Shown: positions 35,345-43,361 of the stretch, one piece after another
Layout of the letters: each line of letters opens with the position of its first letter
Numbering within the stretch: the first letter of the stretch is position 1
Assembly (NCBI RefSeq): GCF_001293685.1
Contig: NZ_BCAG01000003.1
Coordinates: 1,674,001 to 1,738,000 of the forward strand
Direction of reading: 5' to 3'
Source: Desulfatitalea tepidiphila
Lineage (GTDB): Bacteria > Desulfobacterota > Desulfobacteria > Desulfobacterales > Desulfosarcinaceae
DNA length: 64,000 nt
Program-made: the position numbers and the translations under genes
Notes under the pieces: generated by a model
What the model was told of the DNA's origin: nothing
Seen by the model: the letters and a program-made list of their open reading frames with translations, nothing else
The model's database searches: none

Positions 35345-36340
35345 TTAATATTCACCGAAGGTTCTTGGAATCGTCCATCTATTGATCAACGGCGTCACGG
35401 CATTCATCAATAACACGGCAAACATGACGCCTTCCGGGTAACCGCTCAGAAAACGCAGCAGCATCACCAATGCACCAATGCCGATTCCGAAAATGGCTTT
35501 TCCGCGGGGTGTTAAAGGGCTGGACACGGGGTCTGTGGCGATGAAAAAAGCGCCGAAAAGCAGTGCGCCGCCAAACAGGTGGTGTAGAATCAACCTTCCG
35601 CCATGACCGCCGACCAGATCGACGATGCCCGTAATCACCAGGACGGTGGCAATCATGCCCGCGGGAATTTCCCATGAAGCGGTCCGCCGGTAACACAGGT
35701 AAAGCCCTCCCAACAGGCAGGCCAATGCGCTGGTCTCGCCCAGGGAGCCGTTGGTCAACCCCAGAAACATATCGCCGATCGGCGTCAAGGCCCCGGCCTG
35801 TTTGAGTGCATTCATGGGTGTGGCCTGTGAGATGGCATCGACCCAACCGGCACCGCTCTCGTAGGCTGCAGCGCCCATGGCGCCGGCGAATGAGATCATG
35901 ACAAAGGCACGGCCGACCATCGCCGGGTTAAAAATATTCATTCCCAACCCGCCGAAAATGATCTTCCCCAAGCCAATGGCGACGGCCGAAGCGATGACCG
36001 AGGCATACCAGGGTGCCGTGGCGGGCATGGAGAGTGCCAGAATAACACCGGTCACCGCAGCCGAAAAATCGTTCAGGGAAATCGATTTGCCACGCATGCG
36101 GACGAATAGATACTCCGCAGCCAGGCAGGTGGCAACGCACAGTCCCAAATGAATCAGTGCATACACCCGAAACATGTAAATGGCCATGGCCACCGCAGGC
36201 GTCAGCGCGATCAGCACATCGATCATCATTCTTCTGGTGGAGTTGGATGTACTGCCGATATGGGGTGAAGGGGACACGTTAATAGCCGGTGCCGCATCCT
36301 TCACACGATTTGTTTCCGTCAGATCAACTTTCGCATTCAT
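35345..36340 (-). CDS. rnfD: Rnf complex membrane subunit RnfD
   Basis: A polytopic 331-residue subunit (from ATG 36340; a double ATG at 36343/36340 is present). The frame is open to 36388, but the ATG pair gives the usual start before PHIGSTSNSTRRMMIDVLIALTPA. It has the D-region segments FNPAMVGRAFVMISF and ATDPVSSPLTPRGKAIFG. RnfD carries a covalent FMN and helps ion translocation. rnfC lies upstream by about 105 bp. Confidence 0.95.
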   Translation of the reverse strand: MNAKVDLTETNRVKDAAPAINVSPSPHIGSTSNSTRRMMIDVLIALTPAVAMAIYMFRVYALIHLGLCVATCLAAEYLFVRMRGKSISLNDFSAAVTGVILALSMPATAPWYASVIASAVAIGLGKIIFGGLGMNIFNPAMVGRAFVMISFAGAMGAAAYESGAGWVDAISQATPMNALKQAGALTPIGDMFLGLTNGSLGETSALACLLGGLYLCYRRTASWEIPAGMIATVLVITGIVDLVGGHGGRLILHHLFGGALLFGAFFIATDPVSSPLTPRGKAIFGIGIGALVMLLRFLSGYPEGVMFAVLLMNAVTPLINRWTIPRTFGEY

Positions 36341-36445
36341 CATGTTCGCCAATAGTAGAGTCCTGTCATGCCCTGTTTGGCAATCCACCGCAGTCCGGGC
36401 AAATCGAATGATATTATCTTGTGTTTCGTGTGGGCCCTTTTCCTT

Positions 36446-37810
36446 TTACTTCCTGCTTGCGACAACCATTGCCTTGCCCATTCGGATGAGCTGTACCAGT
36501 TTGATATGGGCCGGACAAACGTATGTACAACACCCACACTCAAAACACGCCATGATATTGTATTGGTGTGCCAGGGAGAGATTTCCGTGGCGGGAGGCCA
36601 TAGCCAGTTTGGTAGGCACCAGTTGCATTGGACAGACGTCCACGCAACGGCCGCAGCGCACGCACGATGTTTCGTTTTCTTTCCGAACATCGTCATGGGT
36701 CAAAACGGTAATACCGCTTGTACCTTTTGTGACGGGCATGCTGAGGTTGGAAAAAGCAAATCCCATCATCGGACCGCCGGCAATGATGCGGGCGGCATCC
36801 TTGGTCAAACCACCGCAGTAATCGATGGCATCCTGCATGCTCAAGCCGATGGGGACAAGAAGGTTTTTGGGATTGCTCACGCCCCGCCCTGTCACAGTGA
36901 TCACCCGATGGGTCAAAGGCTTTTCCCTGATCACCCCCCTGGCGATGGCCGCCATGGTGCCCACATTGCTCATGGCCACCCCGACATCCGAGGGCAGACC
37001 CCCCAAAGGTACTTCCAGCCCCAGTACTGCTTTTATCAACTGCTTTTCACTGCCCTGCGGATACTTGGTTTTGAGTACCGCAATCTTGATGACCGTGCCT
37101 TCGGCTTCTTTTTTCAGCCGTTCGATGGCAGCGGGCTTATTGTCCTCGACACCAATGATAATCTCCCGTGCGGAAACGGCGCGGGCCCCATGCAGTGCTC
37201 CGGCGATGATCGCACCCGGCGCCTCCAACATGACCCGATAATCGTTGGTCAAGTAAGGCTCGCATTCGCACCCGTTGATCATGAGGGTATCGATCATTTT
37301 GGTGTCGTCGGGTCTGACTTTGACATGTGTCGGAAAAGCCGCCCCACCCAAACCCACGATGCCGGCTTCATGAATCGCTTTGGAAATGGTCGAAGGGTAG
37401 TAGATTGCGGGACAGTCCTTGGGCCAAGGCCCGCCCAGCACGTCCTCATACAACGCCTGCCCGGACAACTGCTCTCCCTCGGCTTTAATATATATGGCCG
37501 GTAAGTGCCGCCCGTTGGGCAGCGTGCACACACCGGTATTTTCGACGACACCATTAATCGGGCTGTGCAGGTTGGTAGAGATGAATGCTTCCCCCACACC
37601 GATCGCTTCACCCGCCACGACCTGTTTTTTGGGCTGGACGATGGACTTTGAGGGTACGCCGATGTTCTGCAGCAGGGGCAAAACGACCCTTTTCGGAGTT
37701 GGAACAACCTCTATGGCCGCATCGCGCGATAGCGATTTGTTGTCAGGAGGGTGAATTCCGTGCGAAAAACTGCCTTTACCTGGTAGGTCCTTGCTTTGTA
37801 ACAATTCCAT
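36446..37810 (-). CDS. rnfC: Rnf complex NADH-dehydrogenase-like subunit RnfC
   Basis: The first gene of rnfCDGEAB. The 454 residues comprise an RnfC N-terminal barrel-sandwich domain (HPPDNKSLSRDAAIEVVP), an NADH/FMN-binding Rossmann-like part (AGIVGLGGAAFPTHVK) and two [4Fe-4S] motifs at the C-terminus (CVRCGRCVDVCP and CFECGCCTYVCP). ATG 37810 (MELLQSKD) is preferred to the open frame up to 37873. RnfC is the NAD+/NADH site. No multihaem cytochrome gene precedes it, unlike the rnf clusters of some other anaerobes. Confidence 0.95.
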   Translation of the reverse strand: MELLQSKDLPGKGSFSHGIHPPDNKSLSRDAAIEVVPTPKRVVLPLLQNIGVPSKSIVQPKKQVVAGEAIGVGEAFISTNLHSPINGVVENTGVCTLPNGRHLPAIYIKAEGEQLSGQALYEDVLGGPWPKDCPAIYYPSTISKAIHEAGIVGLGGAAFPTHVKVRPDDTKMIDTLMINGCECEPYLTNDYRVMLEAPGAIIAGALHGARAVSAREIIIGVEDNKPAAIERLKKEAEGTVIKIAVLKTKYPQGSEKQLIKAVLGLEVPLGGLPSDVGVAMSNVGTMAAIARGVIREKPLTHRVITVTGRGVSNPKNLLVPIGLSMQDAIDYCGGLTKDAARIIAGGPMMGFAFSNLSMPVTKGTSGITVLTHDDVRKENETSCVRCGRCVDVCPMQLVPTKLAMASRHGNLSLAHQYNIMACFECGCCTYVCPAHIKLVQLIRMGKAMVVASRK

Positions 37811-37886
37811 ATGATCACAACGCCATCCTCTGAGTATCTTACCAATGGTGCCGCACTGATGGCCCGGCTTCAAAAAACCAGGGTTT

Positions 37887-37913
37887 ATATTACGAAAACC
37901 GAGGAGTCGTCAA
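37887..37913 (-). promoter_or_regulatory. Possible sigma-70 promoter of the rnf operon
   Basis: On the minus strand TTGACG (37913-37908) and TAATAT (37892-37887) are separated by 15 bp, which is short. It lies about 77 bp before the rnfC start. The other -10 options in this AT-rich patch (ATATAA at 17 bp) are about as good. Confidence 0.3.
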
Positions 37914-38066
37914 GGCAAAATCGAAGCTGGAAAAACCTGAACTGGCAGGGGTGGTTCGGCATTTGGATAGACAACATAACGAGGCGGCACCTCCGGGTGA
38001 ATCGGTGCGCCGATTCGGCGAATATAGAACGTTGCGGCGCACCTGTTCAGCTGCGCCCAAGGCGAA

Positions 38067-38981
38067 TCAGCTCAGCACCCAGACGGTGAGGTGTTGTGCC
38101 TGCTGAAAAATCTTTTCTCCGACACGCCGAGAAACAAAGTCCTGATAAACGCTGAGTCCCCTTCTTCCGATCACGATCGTGTCATATCCATCATGGTTGG
38201 CCTTCTCAACGATTCGGGTCGACAGATCCTGCGGGGCGTCGATCATTTCAAAACTGATCTGATTGAAAGACAAGCCCGCATCCACCAGGCACTCCTTGGC
38301 CTTGTTGATCATCGGCTCGATGTGCTTGCGCGCGTTATCTTCCTCGGCGGGCGATCGCTTACCCTGAATGACATGATAGAAAGCGATCTTGCAGTCCGAT
38401 GCGCCGATCAAGGCGCTCATGGACCTTACCGCCCGCATGACCTCCTTGGATCCGTCGAATGAAACCAATATACGGTTCTGACGCACCGCGCCGCCGACGA
38501 TGATCATCGGAATGCCTTGAATTTTCTTGAGCAGCTTATTGGGAACGCTTCCGAGAAGCATGTCTTTAATCTTGCTCTCGCCCTTTCTCCCGAGCACGAC
38601 GGCATGATAGCCTTCATGAGATTCCCGAAAGATATCGTTGACTATTCCCAGGTTCTTGGCCTGGATTTTCTTTGAAATGGAATCCGGATCAAAACCCGCT
38701 TCGGTCAATATGGATTGGGCTTTTTCCATTGCGGCATTGATGCGCTTGTGCTGGGCAGCGATACAGGCCCTGATGTTGCCGCCGCTGAACCTGAAATCCA
38801 TATCATGCTCGACTTGCCAAAAGGAGCTGGTCATCCGGGTCTCGATATGAAACAAAACGACTTCCGTGTACTTCGCGGGCATGAGGTTTGCCACATATTT
38901 GACTGCTTCCAGCGCTAAATCAGATCCATCAAATGCAATGAGAATTCTCAACCCTCGCCTGCTGTCGTCCCTTTCCTCCAT
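38067..38981 (-). CDS. Tandem universal stress protein
   Basis: A 304-residue protein of two Usp domains. Each starts with a hydrophobic beta strand (LRILIAFDGSD and NRILVSFDGSK) and ends in a GRKG/GRRG nucleotide-binding loop (VLGRKGESKIKDMLLGS, VIGRRGLSVYQDFVSRRV). The strong site AAGGAGG at about 38986-38992 fixes the start at ATG 38981; the frame is open to 39023. Usp proteins bind ATP and help survival under stress, but no specific role can be read here. It lies 256 bp upstream of rnfC on the same strand. Confidence 0.92.
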   Translation of the reverse strand: MEERDDSRRGLRILIAFDGSDLALEAVKYVANLMPAKYTEVVLFHIETRMTSSFWQVEHDMDFRFSGGNIRACIAAQHKRINAAMEKAQSILTEAGFDPDSISKKIQAKNLGIVNDIFRESHEGYHAVVLGRKGESKIKDMLLGSVPNKLLKKIQGIPMIIVGGAVRQNRILVSFDGSKEVMRAVRSMSALIGASDCKIAFYHVIQGKRSPAEEDNARKHIEPMINKAKECLVDAGLSFNQISFEMIDAPQDLSTRIVEKANHDGYDTIVIGRRGLSVYQDFVSRRVGEKIFQQAQHLTVWVLS

Positions 38982-39136
38982 CCGATCCTCCTTGATGAGA
39001 TTCGTTGAAGCTTGCGTCGGCATCGTCCTTTGTTAATTTTAAAAATATTATAAGGTTGTTCGACCATTATTGACAACAAAAAACGGACGCAACGAGGGAC
39101 CCGCAAAAAGGAAACACCAAAAGCCTGCAATATAGA

Positions 39137-40048
39137 TCAGAAATTGACCTCTTCGATGAAAGAGAGGATACAGCTGTTCACCAATTCCGGCTGTTCATGG
39201 ATCACCCAGTGGGTGCCGTCAGGTATACGTTTGACCTCCAATCGCTCCACATACAACCCTAATCCTTCAAGGTTTCCAGGCAACAGGGCCTCGTCCAGTT
39301 CACCCCAGATCACCAGTGTCGGCACGCGAACTTCAAACATGGCACGAGGCGCCTCCGCGATTTGTCGTATGATCACCGTTTCCGCTTCAGTGGTTGGAGG
39401 ATGCAGCGGTGAAATGCGATAGTAGTTCAGACCACCCGTCAAGGCACCCGGCTGCGACCAGGCTGACACATAGTCTTGCATCAGCGCATCGGAGGGGCGC
39501 CACCGGGATTGACCTTTCGTCAGTGCATCTTTCAAGTACTGATAATCATTTCTTGACAGGATCTCTTCTGAATCCGGTGACCGAAACAGATTCATGTAGG
39601 CGCTGGCATTCTGCTGGGCGGGATTTTCCAAAAGCTCGCGCGCAAAAACTCCTGGATGGGGCGAATTGATGATGACGAGCTTTTCGACCATCTCCGGATA
39701 GCGGTTGGCAAAAGCCCAGGCGACCCCTCCCCCCCAATCATGTGCGACCAATATCATCTCCTTTTTGCCAAAATGGTAAACGAGGTTGCGGATATCCTCG
39801 ACAAGCAACTTGACATGATACTGTTGGGGCAGAGACGGTTTGTCGGAAAGATTGAATCCCCTCAAGTCCGGTGCCACTGCCTGGTATTTGGTGCAGAAGG
39901 TGGTTAACTGATGTTCCCAGGCGGCCCAGAATTCGGGAAAACCATGCAGAAAAAGGATGAGTTTTCCTTGTCCCTTGGCGGCATAATGGATTTTGATGTC
40001 TTTGGAAACGGCATAGCCATGATCGAATGTATCTTTCATGCTGGGCAT
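39137..40048 (-). CDS. Alpha/beta hydrolase, epoxide hydrolase/haloalkane dehalogenase group
   Basis: A 303-residue hydrolase. The oxyanion-type HGFPEFW motif and nucleophile elbow HDWGGGVAW (Asp in place of Ser) put it in the epoxide hydrolase/haloalkane dehalogenase branch. The catalytic His is probably in GTHWVIHEQPE, the acid in WGELDEALL. Substrate is unknown. It diverges from a FadH-like reductase gene across a regulatory region with a TetR-like operator, so the two may respond to the same signal. Confidence 0.88.
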   Translation of the reverse strand: MPSMKDTFDHGYAVSKDIKIHYAAKGQGKLILFLHGFPEFWAAWEHQLTTFCTKYQAVAPDLRGFNLSDKPSLPQQYHVKLLVEDIRNLVYHFGKKEMILVAHDWGGGVAWAFANRYPEMVEKLVIINSPHPGVFARELLENPAQQNASAYMNLFRSPDSEEILSRNDYQYLKDALTKGQSRWRPSDALMQDYVSAWSQPGALTGGLNYYRISPLHPPTTEAETVIIRQIAEAPRAMFEVRVPTLVIWGELDEALLPGNLEGLGLYVERLEVKRIPDGTHWVIHEQPELVNSCILSFIEEVNF

Positions 40049-40137
40049 TGTCCTCCTCCTTGAGATCTTAGGGGTGGTGGCAAAAATTCGGATCGATTTT
40101 CTCCGGTTTCGGCATCATTGACAATAGCACTTTTTTT

Positions 40138-40149
40138 GAGCGAACGCTC
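40138..40149. promoter_or_regulatory. TetR-like operator palindrome
   Basis: GAGCGAACGCTC is a perfect 5-2-5 inverted repeat, close to the TGAACGNNCGTTCA-type sites bound by FadR/AcrR-like TetR regulators. It lies 11 bp upstream of the -35 of the promoter at 40161 and between two divergent genes. No TetR gene is in the window. Confidence 0.55.
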
Positions 40150-40160
40150 GCTTTTTCTAA

Positions 40161-40190
40161 TTGACAGTTCACCGGCACTTTCTCTATGAT
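40161..40190 (+). promoter_or_regulatory. Predicted sigma-70 promoter of the FadH-like reductase gene
   Basis: TTGACA (40161-40166) and TATGAT (40185-40190) with an 18-bp spacer, 78 bp before ATG 40268. A second TTGACA at 40118 has no clear partner. Confidence 0.65.
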
Positions 40191-40267
40191 AAAAACTTCC
40201 ATATTGTCTGCTTGGATCCATCATCCAGTGGTGGCAGGATCCGGCACAACTGCATAAAGGAGAGATC

Positions 40268-42202
40268 ATGGGTGAATTGGACGCATTGTTATCGCCGTTT
40301 CGCATCAAAAGCATGACCGTACCCAATCGTGCGGTCCTCCCCCCCATGGGCACCGGACTGGCCAACCCAGACGGAACGGTCAGCGATGCCCTCCTGGCCT
40401 ACATGAAGCGCCAGGCCCAAGGTGGCGTGGGCCTGTTGATTTCCGAAATAACAGGCATCGCGCCCAATGGTGTGGTGCTCAAAAAACAACTCGCCGCCTG
40501 GGATGACGCATTTCTTCCCGGGTTGAAGCAATTGGCCGCCGTTATGCACTCAGGTGGGGGCAAGGCGGCCATGCAACTGCACCATAGCGGACGCGAGAGC
40601 GCCTACATGCTGAAAAAGGGCATGGCCATCGGTCCGTCTCCCCTGCCCAGTTTGATCTATGGACAGCCCCCCCGGGAGATGACACTTCAAGACATTGACG
40701 AAATTGTGGCCGCATATGGTTCTGCAGCCGCCAGGGCCAAGGCCGCCGGCTTTGACGCCGTAGAGATTCACGGCGCACATGGATACCTGATCACTCAGTT
40801 TCTTTCCGCTATTTCCAATCAACGGTCCGATGAATTTGGCGGTGATTTCAAGAGCCGCGCACGGTTCCTTTTCGAGGTGGTCCGTTCGGTGAGAAAAAGC
40901 GTGGGCGATGATTTTCCCGTTCTGCTTCGAATCTCGGCCGAAGAGTATATCAAAAACGGATACACGGTGGATGACGTTCTCACCATTCTTCCCGATTTGA
41001 TCGGCAGCGGAGTGGATATCGTCCATGCGTCCGTGGGCACCCATGGCAGTCCGGCAGGCATCACCAGCGCGCCCCCGGAGTTCGATGTGGGATTCAATGT
41101 GTGGCGTGCCGAAAAAATCAAAAAAGCCGGCCCGATTCCCGTCATTGCGGTCGGCCGCTTCAACGATCCGCGCCTGGCCAACGACGTGATTGCCCGGGGA
41201 GAGGCCGACATGGTGGCATTCGGCCGCCAGGCGCTGTGCGATCCCGATTATCTGTTAAAGGCCAGACAAGGGCGGTACGAGGATATCCGCCGTTGCATCG
41301 CATGCAACCAGGGGTGCATCGAAAGAGAGATGTTCGAAGGCAAATCGGTCCGTTGTGCCATCAATCCGGAAACCGGTATGGAGATCGACTGTCCGACGGG
41401 TCCGGTGGCCAATCCGCGTAAGGTTTGGATCGTTGGGTCCGGGCCGGCCGGCCTGACGGCCGCAGTCGAAGCCAAACGTCTCGGACATGACGTCACCGTT
41501 TTTGAAAAAGAGGCGCACACCGGTGGCAACATCCGTTACGCTTGCAAGGCGCCGCACAAGGAAATCTATCTGGACTGGATTGAATTTTTGGCGAAACAGG
41601 CAAAGGACGCCGGGGTTAGGATACAAACGAAGTCCCCGGTAACCGAAGCCATGCTGATCGAAAATCGTCCCGATGCGGTCATCGTTGCGACCGGAGGGGA
41701 AAAAATCGTTCCTCGAATCGATGGCATGGATCAGCCCCATGTGTTCGATGCCTGGCAAATCCTCGGGGAAACCGTCAAACCCGCAAAAGCTATCCTCGTG
41801 GTGGGCGGTGGGTTGATCGGCATGGAGACCGCATGTTTTGCCGCTGCCCGCGGAAGTGACGTCACCCTCATCGAACAGCTCCCCTCCTCCCCGGTGCCGA
41901 AATTTACTTCCCATGGATACAGCTTGCATAAGTACCTGCGCCAAGCCGGCGCACTGTTGCGTTTCGGTTGCGCGCTTAAAAGCATCAACCCCGATGGCGT
42001 CATCATAGAATGTGACGGCCGGGAAGAGAGGCTTTCGAGCTTTGATCAGGTCGTCATCGCAGTGGGCATGAAACCCCGAAACGAGCTGAAAACATTCCTG
42101 ACAGAAAATCACATTCGCCATGTTGTGGTCGGAGATGCCTTGAAGGTCAGAAGAATCATGGAGGCGACCGAAGAAGGCGCCAGGGCTGCCTGGGAACTAT
42201 AG
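40268..42202 (+). CDS. Fe-S flavoenzyme of the 2,4-dienoyl-CoA reductase/NADH:flavin oxidoreductase (FadH/OYE) family, copy 1
   Basis: A 644-residue enzyme with three parts. An old-yellow-enzyme TIM barrel binds FMN (1-340, ending in the [4Fe-4S] ligand set CIACNQGC-x11-C). An FAD-binding Rossmann domain has VWIVGSGPAGLTAA, and an NAD(P)H-binding part has ILVVGGGLIGMETA. The layout matches FadH and related reductases of anaerobic aromatic or fatty-acid pathways. The substrate is probably an unsaturated acyl-CoA or enone. AAAGGAGAG precedes the start. The second copy lies at 43362-45365. Confidence 0.92.
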   Translation: MGELDALLSPFRIKSMTVPNRAVLPPMGTGLANPDGTVSDALLAYMKRQAQGGVGLLISEITGIAPNGVVLKKQLAAWDDAFLPGLKQLAAVMHSGGGKAAMQLHHSGRESAYMLKKGMAIGPSPLPSLIYGQPPREMTLQDIDEIVAAYGSAAARAKAAGFDAVEIHGAHGYLITQFLSAISNQRSDEFGGDFKSRARFLFEVVRSVRKSVGDDFPVLLRISAEEYIKNGYTVDDVLTILPDLIGSGVDIVHASVGTHGSPAGITSAPPEFDVGFNVWRAEKIKKAGPIPVIAVGRFNDPRLANDVIARGEADMVAFGRQALCDPDYLLKARQGRYEDIRRCIACNQGCIEREMFEGKSVRCAINPETGMEIDCPTGPVANPRKVWIVGSGPAGLTAAVEAKRLGHDVTVFEKEAHTGGNIRYACKAPHKEIYLDWIEFLAKQAKDAGVRIQTKSPVTEAMLIENRPDAVIVATGGEKIVPRIDGMDQPHVFDAWQILGETVKPAKAILVVGGGLIGMETACFAAARGSDVTLIEQLPSSPVPKFTSHGYSLHKYLRQAGALLRFGCALKSINPDGVIIECDGREERLSSFDQVVIAVGMKPRNELKTFLTENHIRHVVVGDALKVRRIMEATEEGARAAWEL

Positions 42203-42233
42203 CCGCAGCCTGCTATCCAGCACATCGCAGCAC

Positions 42234-42263
42234 AACCGGGCGGGCCATGCGGCCAGCCCGGTT
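42234..42263. terminator. Hairpin between convergent genes
   Basis: AACCGGGC (42234-42241) and GCCCGGTT (42256-42263) form an 8-bp GC-rich stem, with further GGGCC/GGCC pairing in the loop. No T-run, so termination would be weak or factor-assisted. Confidence 0.45.
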
Positions 42264-42337
42264 GATATTCCTTCCCGCCATCTCAAAAATCGGATGTTGT
42301 TTCTATATCGAGGCACCGACAAAGATAGGGGGCCGAT

Positions 42338-43318
42338 TCAGGTCGTTGCCACCTCATGGATGACCGTTCTCAGGATGGCCATCTCATTAATCGAGGCCCT
42401 CCCGAATTCAATTCCGAGCCCATCGGCGTCCCTTCGGACAATTTGTCCCCTGATTTGACATCCCTTGCCCAGGCTCTGGCTGTAAAAGGATATCTGGATA
42501 TCCTTGCCCACGGAAAAGGGACCCTTGGTCGCCAGATAGGCACCACTCAGGCTTATGTTCCAGATCTCACCCTGGTGGGTCCATTCATCATAGACGAAAG
42601 AGGCCGGCAAGGCGCATCTGAATCTTCTGTACCTTCGCTTCTCATTTTTCTTTTCAGGACTTTCATCCTTGATTCGACCGCTTTCGAGCAGCAGGCTCAT
42701 CAAGGGAGCCTCGATGCGCCTGGGCCGCTCGGGCAGACGATATTCGAAGATGATCAACGGGTTTTCCATACCAAGGATTTCAAAGGCGCCCTCCTTGCCG
42801 CAATGTTCCCCTATTTCGGCATCGATCAACTCGCCCCGGCGGCAGTAAAGATAGCCTTTCCTGCCCCCCGACAACACTTCGATGGTGCAGGTCTTGTCCT
42901 CGAGTTCGATCATTTGAAGAAATGCAGGGATGCTGATGCCGCGCAATTGACCGCCGCTCTCGATGTCGAACTCGGTCAACAGCATGTCGAGCAGCAAATT
43001 GACATCCACCGGCAATTCGAACTGGACCTTGTATTCAAAGGCCTTGAACAAATTTGCGATCTTGGATTTCCGTTCCGCCATCACGATGAGCTTGGTCGCC
43101 TTGTGTTGCCGCAACCCTTGATCGAGAAGATCCACCTCCTTGGTGGTGATTTTGGTCCCGGCGATCACGATGTCGACCTGGATCCTCTCCAGCAGGTCGA
43201 TGGCCTCCAATACCGTCCCGGCTGCGATGACTTTGAAGAAGCCTCCGGCACCGCCGAGCAACTTGATCACATTTTCGCGGACATTGGGCCGTTCTTCAAT
43301 GTAAAGGAGAATCTTCAT
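42338..43318 (-). CDS. Three-domain PilZ protein (receiver-like, DUF4388/PATAN-like, PilZ)
   Basis: A 326-residue protein from ATG 43318 (MKILLYIEERPN). The N-terminal about 115 residues fold like a response-regulator receiver but lack the usual acid pair (LLYIEERPN) and have no clear phospho-Asp at the usual place. A central DUF4388/PATAN-like part follows (GISIPAFLQMIELEDKTCTIEV). The C-terminal PilZ domain has RRYRRFRC and ISLSGAYL (the R-x3-R and N/D-x-S-x2-G motifs), which bind c-di-GMP. It probably relays c-di-GMP to motility, secretion or regulation. It converges with the first FadH-like gene. Confidence 0.82.
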   Translation of the reverse strand: MKILLYIEERPNVRENVIKLLGGAGGFFKVIAAGTVLEAIDLLERIQVDIVIAGTKITTKEVDLLDQGLRQHKATKLIVMAERKSKIANLFKAFEYKVQFELPVDVNLLLDMLLTEFDIESGGQLRGISIPAFLQMIELEDKTCTIEVLSGGRKGYLYCRRGELIDAEIGEHCGKEGAFEILGMENPLIIFEYRLPERPRRIEAPLMSLLLESGRIKDESPEKKNEKRRYRRFRCALPASFVYDEWTHQGEIWNISLSGAYLATKGPFSVGKDIQISFYSQSLGKGCQIRGQIVRRDADGLGIEFGRASINEMAILRTVIHEVATT

Positions 43319-43361
43319 GTGTGCTTCCACCAAAAAGTCGATATTTTAGTGCTTTTCAGCG

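Noticed and set aside
36368-37504. Plus-strand open frame of 378 codons over rnfC
   Set aside because: Antisense to RnfC, whose Fe-S motifs are intact; a shadow frame.
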